Shown here: positions 1 to 9,109 of the stretch, one piece after another
Numbering within the stretch: the stretch's first letter is position 1
How the letters are laid out: each line of letters begins with the position of its first letter
Assembly (NCBI RefSeq): GCF_005937885.2
Contig: NZ_CP042176.1
Span: forward strand, 4,149,501 to 4,213,500
Direction of reading: 5' to 3'
From: Bradyrhizobium sp. KBS0727
GTDB taxonomy: Bacteria; Pseudomonadota; Alphaproteobacteria; Rhizobiales; Xanthobacteraceae
DNA: 64,000 nt
Position numbers and translations under genes: made by a program
Notes under the pieces: generated by a model
Database searches by the model: none
What the model saw: only the letters and a program-made list of their open reading frames with translations
Told to the model about the DNA's origin: nothing

Positions 1-2
1 CG

Positions 3-662
3 ACGCAATCAATTCCAATCGTTTTTGTCCAGATTACGGACCCGGTCGGCGCCGGTCTTGTGGCTAACCTTGCGCATCCCGGCGCCAATGTTACGGGATT
101 TACGACGTTTGAATTTTCGATGGGTACCAAGTGGCTCGACCTGTTGAAGGGAATTTTCCCGAAACTTGCGCGGGTCGCGGTCATGCAAAATGAGAAAAGC
201 CCGACGTGGTCCGGCCAGTTGCAGGCCGTCGAAGCAGTTGCTCCCTCGTTCGGAATACAAATAACTCCCGCGGGCGTGGAGAATGCTGCCGATATCGAAC
301 GATCCATCGCTGAGATCGGCAGCGAGAAGAATGGCGGCCTCATGATCATGCCTGACAGCATTACGCTTATCCATCGGAAATTGATCGTGTCGCTAGCCGA
401 GCGATATCATCTGCCGGCGATCTATCCGTTCCGGTATTTCCCGGAGGATGGCGGCCTCATATCCTATGGGATTGACCTCGCCGATGTCTGGCGCCGCGGG
501 GCGGGCTATATCGATCGCATCCTCAAAGGCTCGGCGGCGGGCGATCTTCCGGTTCAACAGCCGACCAAATTCGAGCTTGTGATCAACCTCAAGACAGCAA
601 AGGCGCTTGGCCTCGAAATCCCGCCCACGCTCTTGGCCCGCGCCGACGAGGTGATCGAGTAG
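3..662 (+). CDS. ABC transporter substrate-binding protein, 5'-truncated (TrpX/DUF534-like)
   Basis: The reading frame is open from base 3, so the gene starts left of the window; the GTG at 60 is internal. The visible 219 residues open with a segment ending TDPVGAG, followed by HPGANVTGF. This is the hinge pattern of the ABC-type periplasmic proteins of the TrpX/YtxG (PF04392) family, which feed a small-molecule importer. The C-terminus, with KTAKALGLEIPPTLLARADEVIE-type residues, is the usual end of this family. The ligand cannot be told from sequence. No permease or ATPase partner follows, because the next gene is on the opposite strand. The missing N-terminus should carry the signal peptide. 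Confidence 0.85.
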   Translation, partial: TQSIPIVFVQITDPVGAGLVANLAHPGANVTGFTTFEFSMGTKWLDLLKGIFPKLARVAVMQNEKSPTWSGQLQAVEAVAPSFGIQITPAGVENAADIERSIAEIGSEKNGGLMIMPDSITLIHRKLIVSLAERYHLPAIYPFRYFPEDGGLISYGIDLADVWRRGAGYIDRILKGSAAGDLPVQQPTKFELVINLKTAKALGLEIPPTLLARADEVIE

Positions 663-726
663 CGCGGTCGGCTTCCGTTGTTAGCGTCACCTTTCCAAGC
701 GGGCCTAACAACACGCTATCCACGCG

Positions 727-1182
727 TCACTGCTGGCATTCGCCCACACGCTCGCCTTCTATTTCCGTTTTTACGTCGCTGATCAACTGCCCGGCCATCC
801 GGCCCTTGCTGCTGACCGTAGCCGTGTAGTGGGACGGACTATCGAAGTTGAAACTGCCCAGGACATCGAGATCCAGCTGTCCCTTGCATTGCAAATGCCA
901 CTTCAGAGTTCTTCCCGCGATTTCGCTTTCTGCCGGTTCACATGTCGAATTGACGGTGCCGCTCACCGGGCCAAAGGTTTTGGCGACGTCGCCGGCTTGT
1001 TCGGGACTGAGACAACGCGCTTTCACCCCAGACGGCGTGGTTGCACCGTTCATCACCGTAGTTGACGTAACTTTCCATTGCCCGGGTTCGATCGCCAAGT
1101 CGGATGCTTCGGCTGAAACGATCAGCACCGGGAGTGCGCACAACAATGTCATTCCGAACCTGGTCATTTGCGTCTCTTTCAA
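727..1182 (-). CDS. DUF3617 domain-containing exported protein
   Basis: 151 residues with an N-terminal hydrophobic segment (about residues 7-26) ending in a plausible signal-peptidase site SAEA-SD. The body starts EPGQWKVTSTTVMNG, carries CLSPEQ and ends with a conserved Cys near the terminus, as in DUF3617 (small periplasmic proteins of unknown role). An alternative start at the internal Met (1167) would give a more compact signal peptide. It lies upstream of, and on the same strand as, the AsmA-like gene, separated by a 123-bp dispersed repeat. Function unknown. Confidence 0.8.
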   Translation of the reverse strand: MKETQMTRFGMTLLCALPVLIVSAEASDLAIEPGQWKVTSTTVMNGATTPSGVKARCLSPEQAGDVAKTFGPVSGTVNSTCEPAESEIAGRTLKWHLQCKGQLDLDVLGSFNFDSPSHYTATVSSKGRMAGQLISDVKTEIEGERVGECQQ

Positions 1183-1233
1183 GGGGGAAATGCGCGTTCA
1201 CGCAGCTAAAATGCGAGGTGGCATTTATCCGCC

Positions 1234-1356
1234 GTCATTCCGGGATGGTCCGCAGGACCAGACCTCAGGGGTGCAACTGCACCCCGGGGAATCTCGAGAT
1301 TCTCAGATGTGCAATTGCACATCGTAGTTCGATGCTTCGCATCGCCCCGGAATGAC
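1234..1356. repeat. 123-bp dispersed multi-hairpin repeat, copy 1
   Basis: The element begins GTCATTCCGGG and ends CCCCGGAATGAC, so the ends form an outer stem. Inside are four smaller palindromes: GGTCC/GGACC around 1247-1259, GGGGTGCA/TGCACCCC around 1268-1285, GATGTGCA/TGCACATC around 1306-1323, and CGATGC/GCATCG around 1330-1343. A second copy of the same length, inverted relative to this one, lies at 51334-51456. The stems keep pairing although bases differ, which points to selection on a folded form. It sits between two same-strand genes. Confidence 0.85.
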
Positions 1357-1382
1357 AGTTGCGAGAAGCGCAAGCGACACCA

Positions 1383-4300
1383 CTAATTATTCGGCGGCAA
1401 CTCGATCGGGTTGTTCTGCTTGCCGGTGTTGAACTCGAAGATCTTGCGCAGCACGCCGGGGGCCATCGCCGAGATCGGGTTGACGCGCATCACCGGTTGG
1501 GCCGGCGTGCCAACGACTTCATAGGTCACGCCGATCAGGCCTTCATTGCTGCCGCCGCCGAGGAAAAGTCCAAGCACCGGAATCTGGCCGAACATGTTGT
1601 TCAGCCCGTACATCGGAACGAAGGTGCCGCTCATCCGGACCTGGTTGCTGACGCTATCAATACTGCCTTCGATGGTCGCACCGATGGCCGGACCTTTCAC
1701 AACGCCGTCCCGGATCGTCAGCTGACCGCTCTGCCGGGTGAACTCGGCGCGCAAGGCCGAAAACGACACGCTGCCCTGGCTGCCCGGCGTTCCGCCCGCG
1801 GCCACGCGCTCGAGCGAAGCCTCCCCCTTGATGGAGAAGTCGCGAACATTGATCAGGCCTTCTTTGGGGTTGGCTTCCGGCGTCGGCGGCTCCATCGCCA
1901 GCGTGAGCTGACCGCCGACGATCTTCGAATAGAAGTCGTTGAAGCGGAAGAACGCGCCGGCGTCATTGGTTTGCAGGACAATCACGTCGCGGCCCTGCCC
2001 TTGCCCACGACCGCGCAAATCCGCCGTCAGTGGCGTATCGCGCCCGACCTTGCCGGTGATTGCAAAGGCCTTGATGATGCCGTTGCGCCGGGAGAATTTG
2101 GCATCGACGCTGCGCAAGGCCTCGCCGTTGAAACCTGCGACCGCGCCGAGCTTGAGATCGACATCAAAGTCGATGTTCTTGATCTTGCTCTTGGCATCGG
2201 CCTCCTTGCCGGAGATCGCCGATTTGAGGAAGCCGCGGCCGTCGAACACGTCGCCGCGCATGGTGACCTTGACGACGCCGTCGGCGCCGCGTTCGGCCTT
2301 CAGCGTCGTCTTGTCGCCTTCCGATGGCGCGTAAGTCGGGAAGTTCGCATTCAACAAGTCGCCGTTCTGATCGATTTCAAGCGATCCCTTGATCGAGACG
2401 CCGCCGCCGTCGACGACAATGTCCTGGAACAGGGTCGACTGCTCCTTCTTCACCACCGTGAAGGTCGCCTTGCCGGACTTGCCGGGTACCTTGACCCAGC
2501 CCGGCAGGATGTTGTCGAGCCTCAACGAGGTCAGATCGGCCTCGATGCCGACCTTGCTGTCGTGATCGCCGATCTTGCCGATCAGCTTGATCGGGATGGC
2601 CCCGGAGACGGCGGATCCAAGGTCGAGCCCAAGGCGTGCGCGACTGGCGTCATCGAGCGTCGCCTGCAATTTGACATCGGCGTCGCCCTCGTTGGCCTTG
2701 CGGTAATCCAGCGAGGCCGCCTGACCGTTGATCTTGACGTCACCCTTGACCTGATAGCCGGCGTTGTTGGCGACCACCTTCAGCGTGCTGGCTTCCATCT
2801 TCTGGTTCATCACCAGCTTGTCGGCGGCAAATCCGCCGACGTCGGCCGTGACGGTATAGGTGGTATCGGCCTTGGTCAGCGCCCCCTTGACCGGCATCGC
2901 CAGCGTGATCGTGGCGGCCACCGTTCCCTTGCTGCTGTTCGGGTCGACCAGGGTACCGGAAAGGTCGCTGATGCGGTCGGAGGCGAGAATCTCGGCGGCG
3001 GCGGGCACCGGACAATCGACCTTGAACTTGACCCGCGAGGGCGACGGCTTCGGCGCCATGTCCGGCACCTCGAAGGTGAAATCCGAAATATTGATCTTGC
3101 GACCACCGGGGGTGTCGGCGATGCCCTGCCCGATCGTCACCGTAGCAGTTCGTCCGGTCACCCGCGCTTTCAAATCGGCATCGCGAACCGACGGCATTTC
3201 GTCGACCGGACGCACGGTGACGCCGGAGGCGACGATGTTGACGGACAGGCCGTCATCCGGAATCGGCGGGCCCTTGCGCGACAGGTTGCGCACCGGCGAA
3301 TTGACGCCGACCTCGATGCGCTGGAGCGTGCCGCGCTCGATCCGCTCAATCACCCATTCGCGTACTTCGGGCACGATCAGGATCGGCCAGATCCGCTTCA
3401 GCGCCGACGCCGACATCGGCGTTCCCGCGAAGCCGAGTTGAAGGCGCGCTTCTGCGGAATAGTCGATGCTGCCGGTACCGGCGATACCGATCTCGCCATT
3501 GCTGATATCGGCCTGGGTCAGCAGCACACGCTTCTTGTCGGTGTCGAACCGTAGCCCGATCGCGATGCGGTTGAAGATCAGCGGTTGTTCGTTGTCGTTG
3601 CCGGCCAGCACGATGGTGCCGCCGCTCAGGCCGGCCTGCCAGTCCGTGACATTGCCGTTCGGCGGTTCGAGATGGGCGAGCAGCGTGACCCGGTTCGCGC
3701 CGGAAACGATCTTGAACGGCGCCACCAGCACGCGCCGGCCGGAATCCCATTCGACGTTCATCTCGGCCGAATCGATCGCCATCGGATAATCGGGCGTGTC
3801 GGTATCGATGATGTGGCCTGCGCCGGCGAGGATCTTGCCGCGGAAATAGGTCGGCAGGCCGTCGCGGCCGAGTTCGCCCTTCAGTTCGCCGGATAGCGGC
3901 AGGTCGGTGGTGTAGGTGAGATCCTTGACCCGCATCGCCAGCAGGATGTTGGCGGCCGGCACCTTGTCGGCGCGAAGATCGACCGATCGAACGCCGTTCT
4001 GCTGCGGACCGATCACCACCCGCAGCGACCATGGGCGGGCGCCCTCCTCGCCAAGGCTCAGCGCGACCCCGCCGCCGCTTGGGCGGCGCATGCTGAGGCT
4101 GATGTTCTCGAAGGTCCACTTGTTGCCGCGCTGCTGGTCGTCGACGACCAGATTGCCGTTCTTCAAACCGATCTCGTTGAGGTTCTGTCCGTCGAGACCG
4201 GTCAGGCTCAGGCTGTCGAGCCAGTCGAGCCCGGCCAGCAATCCATTCGGCGCGCTATCGGGCGGCGCAGCGCCGGCGGCGGGCGCCGCGCTCTGGCGGG

Positions 4301-4985
4301 GGAATGTGGGCGCGATGCCGGCATCGCGCTTCGAGGTAACGCCGGTGGCGAGCGGCTTGGCCGTGTCGCCGGCCGACACCGACACCTGGCCGTCGGGCGT
4401 AATGCGTACCGCGAGTTCGGCATCCACCAGATTGAGGCTCTCGGCACGGAGCCGCCCCATCAGAAGCGCGGTGCCGGACAGTCTCACCTCGGCCTTCGGC
4501 GCCGTGGCGACGACGGCGTGATCACGGTCGCGCACCACGATGTCGCGGATGCGGACCGCGATCCGGATTCGGCCGGCGCGCTCGATCTGTGTACCGCCGA
4601 CCTCGACCGTATTGCCGTTGCCGATATTGTCCTCGATCGCAGCCGCAAGCCACGGCGTCGCCATGTCGAGGTTGATTGGGCCGGCGCCGAGCCGCCACCA
4701 CAGCCCGCCGAAACAGCTGGCGAAGATCACCGCCAGTACTGCAACGACGACCGCGATGCGCTTGACCCAGCGCCCGCCCGAAACCCACCGATTGATGGCC
4801 GTGAAATTGTCGCCGATCCGGTGAAAGCCGGAATTGGAACGGGACAGCAGCCGCCGCGCGCGGTGCCCCGCCGCCTCGTCGTTCTCCGGATCCCAGCCGG
4901 TCTCATCATCCCATTGCGAGATTTGAGCCTCAGCACGCGGATTCGACCCTCCAGCAGATCCTTGGGGCGAAATTTTCCTAGCCAT
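1383..4985 (-). CDS. AsmA/YhdP-like large membrane-anchored protein (DUF3971 and AsmA C-terminal domains)
   Basis: About 1200 residues from the ATG at 4985; an in-frame longer start exists at 5189. A basic N-terminal region precedes one transmembrane segment (about residues 75-95, AVVVAVLAVIFASCFGG) and a long periplasmic part built of repeated beta-rich stretches. The C-terminal third (residues about 1080-1190) has the AsmA-like ending with PVLGLFLGGGSNEGLIGVTYEV and MRVNPISAMAPG. The family bridges the envelope and is linked to phospholipid transfer and outer-membrane homeostasis. The specific role here is inferred from the family only. Downstream (minus strand) lies the 123-bp repeat and then the DUF3617 gene. 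Confidence 0.85.
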   Translation of the reverse strand: MARKISPQGSAGGSNPRAEAQISQWDDETGWDPENDEAAGHRARRLLSRSNSGFHRIGDNFTAINRWVSGGRWVKRIAVVVAVLAVIFASCFGGLWWRLGAGPINLDMATPWLAAAIEDNIGNGNTVEVGGTQIERAGRIRIAVRIRDIVVRDRDHAVVATAPKAEVRLSGTALLMGRLRAESLNLVDAELAVRITPDGQVSVSAGDTAKPLATGVTSKRDAGIAPTFPRQSAAPAAGAAPPDSAPNGLLAGLDWLDSLSLTGLDGQNLNEIGLKNGNLVVDDQQRGNKWTFENISLSMRRPSGGGVALSLGEEGARPWSLRVVIGPQQNGVRSVDLRADKVPAANILLAMRVKDLTYTTDLPLSGELKGELGRDGLPTYFRGKILAGAGHIIDTDTPDYPMAIDSAEMNVEWDSGRRVLVAPFKIVSGANRVTLLAHLEPPNGNVTDWQAGLSGGTIVLAGNDNEQPLIFNRIAIGLRFDTDKKRVLLTQADISNGEIGIAGTGSIDYSAEARLQLGFAGTPMSASALKRIWPILIVPEVREWVIERIERGTLQRIEVGVNSPVRNLSRKGPPIPDDGLSVNIVASGVTVRPVDEMPSVRDADLKARVTGRTATVTIGQGIADTPGGRKINISDFTFEVPDMAPKPSPSRVKFKVDCPVPAAAEILASDRISDLSGTLVDPNSSKGTVAATITLAMPVKGALTKADTTYTVTADVGGFAADKLVMNQKMEASTLKVVANNAGYQVKGDVKINGQAASLDYRKANEGDADVKLQATLDDASRARLGLDLGSAVSGAIPIKLIGKIGDHDSKVGIEADLTSLRLDNILPGWVKVPGKSGKATFTVVKKEQSTLFQDIVVDGGGVSIKGSLEIDQNGDLLNANFPTYAPSEGDKTTLKAERGADGVVKVTMRGDVFDGRGFLKSAISGKEADAKSKIKNIDFDVDLKLGAVAGFNGEALRSVDAKFSRRNGIIKAFAITGKVGRDTPLTADLRGRGQGQGRDVIVLQTNDAGAFFRFNDFYSKIVGGQLTLAMEPPTPEANPKEGLINVRDFSIKGEASLERVAAGGTPGSQGSVSFSALRAEFTRQSGQLTIRDGVVKGPAIGATIEGSIDSVSNQVRMSGTFVPMYGLNNMFGQIPVLGLFLGGGSNEGLIGVTYEVVGTPAQPVMRVNPISAMAPGVLRKIFEFNTGKQNNPIELPPNN

Positions 4986-5282
4986 TGCCTCTCGGTGCCG
5001 GCGCTGAGGTTGATCGCTGCCAAGGGCGCACTCTTCGATAGGTATCGAGCGCTCCTGTGCCGGCATCGCTGCCAATCCTCGATTAATACTGTTACTCGTG
5101 ATCGGGCCCAAGGATTCTTTGGGATGCCGCTTCACCGAGCGGACGGGTGGTGCGTCGAATTTCTTGTAACCATACTCCGAGGTCATCAAACTTGCCCAGC
5201 AGTCGGAGCGAATCCGACGGCCCGGGACGACACCCGCAATAGCCTAATGATTGAGCTCCGGAAAGCGACGAAAGGAAGGCGT

Positions 5283-6071
5283 ATGTCCAAGAAAACGCGC
5301 AAGAAATCCTCCAAGAAATCCCTCCCGCAATCGAGCAAGACATCCGCCGGAAAGCCCGCCGCAACGAAGCCTGTCCGCGCCTCCGCCAAGGCCGCGGTCA
5401 AAACCAAGGCCAGCACAACGGCCAAGGCAAAGGCCAAAGCCAGCAAAGCGGTCGCCAAAAAATCTCCCAAACCCGCCAAAACGGCCGCAGCCAAAGGCAA
5501 AGCGGCGGCGGTTAAAGAATCGCACAAGCCGGCCTCGAAACCGTTAAAATCCAACCCATCGCCCGCTCAAAAGCCCGCCGCGCCAAAGCCGGAACCGGCT
5601 GCGGCCGCGATCGAAGGCGCCAAGGCGCCCGGCTTCCGGCTGCCCCGCGACGGCGGCGACAGCGTCTCGCTGGCCGACTATGCCGGACAGAAGCTCGTGC
5701 TGTTTTTCTACCCCCGGGCTGACACCCCCGGCTGTACCCGGGAGGCAATCGACTTCACCCGCCTGAAGGACGTCTTCACCGCCGCGGAAACCGCGGTGCT
5801 CGGCATCTCGGCCGACACCGTGAAGGCCCAGGAGTCCTTCCGGAACAAGCATCAGCTCGCCATTCCCCTGATTTCTGATGAGCAGCATGAGATGCTGGAG
5901 GCCTATGGCGCCTGGGGCGAAAAATCCATGTACGGCAGGAGCTTCATGGGAATCATTCGGACGACGGTTCTGATCGGCGCCAACGGCCGGATCGCCAAAA
6001 TCTGGCGCCACGTCCGCGTCGACGGCCACGCCGACGAGGTCCTCGCCGCCGCCCGTGAGCTGACGAGCTAG
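5283..6071 (+). CDS. bcp: Peroxiredoxin of the BCP/PrxQ type with a histone-H1-like N-terminal tail
   Basis: 262 residues. Residues 1 to about 108 are almost only Lys, Ala, Pro, Ser and Thr with no predicted fold, like the basic tail of H1-type proteins. Residues about 110-262 are a peroxiredoxin: APGFRLPRDGGD, FFYPRADTPGCTREA with the peroxidatic Cys at about 151, and GISADTVKAQESF. BCP/PrxQ enzymes reduce hydroperoxides using thiol donors. The usual resolving Cys five residues after the first is Ile here, and no other Cys exists, so it should act as a 1-Cys enzyme. The start at 5283 is chosen because AAGGAAGG lies just upstream; the frame stays open further upstream but that part has no family match. 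Confidence 0.88.
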   Translation: MSKKTRKKSSKKSLPQSSKTSAGKPAATKPVRASAKAAVKTKASTTAKAKAKASKAVAKKSPKPAKTAAAKGKAAAVKESHKPASKPLKSNPSPAQKPAAPKPEPAAAAIEGAKAPGFRLPRDGGDSVSLADYAGQKLVLFFYPRADTPGCTREAIDFTRLKDVFTAAETAVLGISADTVKAQESFRNKHQLAIPLISDEQHEMLEAYGAWGEKSMYGRSFMGIIRTTVLIGANGRIAKIWRHVRVDGHADEVLAAARELTS

Positions 6072-6178
6072 CGCCCTGCATTCATGGTTCCATTTCCCAA
6101 ATATTAACCATGAAAGGGTCAAATCGGCACCACAAATGAGGCCGTCCGGAATCATCTCCGATCGGCGCGGGAGTGCCG

Positions 6179-7540
6179 ATGTCGTACCGTACGGGTCATT
6201 ATTCCGACCATCATCACCCTCATGACCACGGCCGGGCGCAAACCCGCCGGCCGGTGGCGCAGGCTGCGGTCGCGAATCAGGCCACGGCGGCGAGTAACGG
6301 TTATGCCATCGTCCACGCCGGCAAGCAGGTCCGATTCGGGCCGGTGGTGTTCTGGATCGTGGTCGGCACCATCGTCGTGCTCGGCATGTGGTCGGCCGCG
6401 ACCGCGACTTATTTTGCGTTTCGCGACGACGTCCTGACCCGGCTGATCGCCCGCCAGGCCGAGATGCAATACGCCTATGAAGACCGCATCGCCGAATTGC
6501 GGTCCAAGGTCGATCGCACCACGAGCCGGCAGTTGCTGGATCAGGAGCAGTTCGACCAGAAGCTCGATCAGATCATGCGGCGCCAGACCGCACTGGAATC
6601 CCGCGCTACCGCACTCGGAGCGATGCCGGATACCACGGCGACCGGCTCGATCCGGCCGCAGGCCCGTACCGGCGCGGCAGATCAGCAGCCCGCCTCCGGC
6701 ACGCCAAAACCCTCCCCGATCAGCGACACCGTGATCTTCGTGGCGCCGCCGGATCGCGAAGCCCGCCTCGAATCGCGCGCGCCCGTCATCGCCAAGGCGC
6801 AGCCGAACCAGTTCGCCAAGGTCCAGGGCGTCGACAACGTCCTGGTCCGCCTGCAGACCTCGCTCGATTCGGTCGAGCGACGTCAGATGGCCGCGCTGAG
6901 CGCGGTCGAGGACGGCATGGAATCGCGTGTTCGCCGGATGCGCGGCGTCTTCACCGATCTCGGCCTCGACATGGCGCAACTGGAAGGCGCTACGCCGCGC
7001 GCCGCCGTCGGCGGCCCATTCGTGCCGGTAAAACTGTCGGCCGACGCCGGCCCGTTCGAACGTCAGCTCTATCGGATCAACACCACCCGCGCCCAGGTCG
7101 AACGTCTCAACCGGACACTGGCGCTGGTGCCGTATCGCAAGCCCGTTATCGGCGAGGTCGAGTTCACCTCCGGCTTCGGCGTCCGCAGTGACCCCTTCCT
7201 CGGCCGCCCGGCGATGCACACCGGCCTCGATTTCCGCGCCCAAATGGGCGATCCCGTGCGCGCGACCGCGAACGGCAAGGTGGTGTCATCGGGATGGGCC
7301 GGCGGCTATGGCCGGATGGTCGAGATCGATCATGGCAACGGGCTCTCGACCCGCTACGGCCATCTGTCGGAAATCGGCGTCAAGGTCGGCGATATCATCA
7401 AGATCGGACAGGTGATCGGCGCGGTCGGTTCGACCGGCCGCTCCACCGGGCCGCATCTGCATTACGAAACGCGGATCGACGGCGACGCGGTCGATCCGCA
7501 GAAGTTTTTGCGCGCCGGCGTGCGGCTTAGCGCGGGCTGA
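6179..7540 (+). CDS. M23 family metallopeptidase (LytM/NlpD-type, membrane-anchored)
   Basis: 453 residues. A short basic, His-rich cytoplasmic tail (SYRTGHYSDHHHPHDH) precedes a transmembrane helix at about 60-80, a coiled-coil/Pro-rich linker and a C-terminal LytM domain. Zinc ligands are visible: H347 and D351 in MHTGLDF and H426/H428 in PHLHYE, so the domain looks catalytically complete. Such enzymes cut or regulate cutting of peptidoglycan crosslinks in the periplasm. A GTG two codons upstream (6173) is an alternative start; ATG 6179 follows GGGAG. The gene is convergent with the next one, with a large palindromic repeat between. Confidence 0.9.
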   Translation: MSYRTGHYSDHHHPHDHGRAQTRRPVAQAAVANQATAASNGYAIVHAGKQVRFGPVVFWIVVGTIVVLGMWSAATATYFAFRDDVLTRLIARQAEMQYAYEDRIAELRSKVDRTTSRQLLDQEQFDQKLDQIMRRQTALESRATALGAMPDTTATGSIRPQARTGAADQQPASGTPKPSPISDTVIFVAPPDREARLESRAPVIAKAQPNQFAKVQGVDNVLVRLQTSLDSVERRQMAALSAVEDGMESRVRRMRGVFTDLGLDMAQLEGATPRAAVGGPFVPVKLSADAGPFERQLYRINTTRAQVERLNRTLALVPYRKPVIGEVEFTSGFGVRSDPFLGRPAMHTGLDFRAQMGDPVRATANGKVVSSGWAGGYGRMVEIDHGNGLSTRYGHLSEIGVKVGDIIKIGQVIGAVGSTGRSTGPHLHYETRIDGDAVDPQKFLRAGVRLSAG

Positions 7541-7630
7541 AAACGCAAAATCGCGAAAACAACCCCATGCAAAGTAGAATGGTACGCGAAAAAAGCCCGC
7601 GTCGCACCCCGACCTGATCTGATCCCGCTC

Positions 7631-7730
7631 TAGAGTCCCGTTCCGATAGAATCGGAACGGGACTCTAGATTCTTGACTTGACGCGTTTTCTTGACGCGAA
7701 CCGGTTTCCACTTCGCTGGAAAACGCTTTA
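7631..7730. repeat. About 100-bp dispersed repeat (full-length copy) with a 17-bp perfect stem
   Basis: Positions 7631-7647 and 7651-7667 are perfect inverted repeats around a 3-base loop (arms start TAGAGTCCCGTT). Then follows a stretch with GACGCGTTTTC, GACGCGAACCGG and CTTCGCTGGAAAACGCT. Related partial copies occur at 19354-19386, 29459-29529 and 32969-33088. The right end, TARAGCGTTTTCC when read on the minus strand, contains the TAA stop of the gene at 7728. The stem could also act as a bidirectional terminator between the two convergent genes. Confidence 0.85.
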
Positions 7731-8963
7731 TCGGGTCATCTCGTGACCGACTTCGCCTGTGATCACGTCGCCGAACAGTTCCCAGGCCTCGCCGTTGAAC
7801 CTCATCAGCTGCATCTGCTCGATCGGGAAGTAGTCGTCGGCTGACGTGTTGACCATGATGCCCGGCAGCATCAGATCCGAGTGGAAATTCTTCAGGCTGG
7901 TCGCCTGCTTCATGACGTTCTCGCGCGTCAGGTTGTCGCCGCACTGCTTGAGAACCTGCATCATCGCTTCAGCCTGCACATAGCCATAGATGTTGTTGGC
8001 GTTGTTCTTGTCGCCATCGGGATAGTACTTGTCCATGAAAGCGCGCCACTTGATCACGGCGGGGTCCTTGTCCCAAGCCGGATCGGTCGGGTCCTTCAGA
8101 TAGGCCGTCGAGATGATGTCTTTCGCATATTGAAGACCGGCGGGCTTGAGCACCGCGGCCACCGATGTCGCGGTATTAGCGAGGAAGAATTTTGGCTTCC
8201 AGTTGAGCTCACCGACCTTGCGGATCGCCTGTGCCGAACCCTTGGGCGCCGCCCAGGAGAAGAAGATGTCGGCGCCGGAATCATGCAGCGCCACGATCTG
8301 CGAATCGATGCTGGGGTCGCTGACTTCGTAGGACTTGTCGGCGATGATCATGCTGACCTTATCACCGAGGCCGTCCTTCAGGCCCTTGAACTGGTCCTTG
8401 CCGGCGTCGTCGTTCTGCCAGAGCACCGCAATCTTGCTGTTGGGGAAATTGTCCCGGATGTATTTGGCATAGATCCGGCCCTCGCTCTGGTAGTTGGGCT
8501 GGAACCCCATGGTCCAGGGGAAATTCTTGGGATCGCCGAACTTGGTGCCGCCCGAGGCCACGAACAGCTGCGGCACCTTCTTGGCATTCATGTATTTCAT
8601 GATCGCGGAATTCGACGGCGTCCCGAGCGGCTGGAAGATCAGCAACACCTCGTCGCTCTCGACCAGCTTGCGCGCCTGCTCGATCGCCTTCGGCGGGCTG
8701 TAGGCATCGTCGTAGGAGATAAAATTGATCTTGCGGCCGCCGATACCGCCCTCGGCATTGATCATCTTGAAAAAGGCTTCTTCGGTCTTGCCGATCACGC
8801 CATACGACGACGCCGGACCGCTATAGGGCATGATGTTGCCGATCTTGATTTCGGTATCGGTGGCGCCGGCATCGTATTTCTTCTGCGCACTGGCCGCGGT
8901 TGCGACCACCGCGGCGACGGCGAACGCCGTCAGGGCCAACAGGTTTCTTGAGCGAACCGGCAT
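7728..8963 (-). CDS. Branched-chain amino-acid-type ABC transporter substrate-binding protein (LivK-like)
   Basis: 411 residues from ATG 8963 (a start five codons upstream, 8978, is also possible). A signal peptide of about 28 residues ends TAASAQ-KKYD. The body begins DTEIKIGNIMPYSGPASSYG and has AEGGIGGRKI and YDDAYSPPKA. This is the periplasmic-binding fold type I family (PF13458) that delivers branched-chain amino acids, amides or aromatic acids to Liv-type ABC importers. No permease or ATPase gene is adjacent, so it may be an orphan or work with a distant system. Its stop codon lies inside the neighbouring repeat. Confidence 0.9.
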   Translation of the reverse strand: MPVRSRNLLALTAFAVAAVVATAASAQKKYDAGATDTEIKIGNIMPYSGPASSYGVIGKTEEAFFKMINAEGGIGGRKINFISYDDAYSPPKAIEQARKLVESDEVLLIFQPLGTPSNSAIMKYMNAKKVPQLFVASGGTKFGDPKNFPWTMGFQPNYQSEGRIYAKYIRDNFPNSKIAVLWQNDDAGKDQFKGLKDGLGDKVSMIIADKSYEVSDPSIDSQIVALHDSGADIFFSWAAPKGSAQAIRKVGELNWKPKFFLANTATSVAAVLKPAGLQYAKDIISTAYLKDPTDPAWDKDPAVIKWRAFMDKYYPDGDKNNANNIYGYVQAEAMMQVLKQCGDNLTRENVMKQATSLKNFHSDLMLPGIMVNTSADDYFPIEQMQLMRFNGEAWELFGDVITGEVGHEMTR

Positions 8964-9109
8964 CGTCTTCTCCCGCATGTTTTATTTTGCCCAACTCTCG
9001 CAAGTCACAGCCGTGATGGCAAGCACCGGGTTATTCCGCCCAATGAAACGGCATTGTTGCCTGACGTGAATTGTGATTGATGCAGGGTCGCGCCGTCACC
9101 TCCTTTTGA

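Noticed and set aside
1359..3554. Long plus-strand frame opposite the AsmA-like gene
   Set aside because: It is an antisense shadow of a GC-rich gene: Arg/His/Asp-rich, no family motif, no ribosome site, and it lies entirely over the well-supported minus-strand gene.
4518..5282. Upstream extension of the peroxiredoxin frame
   Set aside because: It overlaps the AsmA-like gene on the other strand and has no peroxiredoxin or signal features; the ATG at 5283 has a strong ribosome site.
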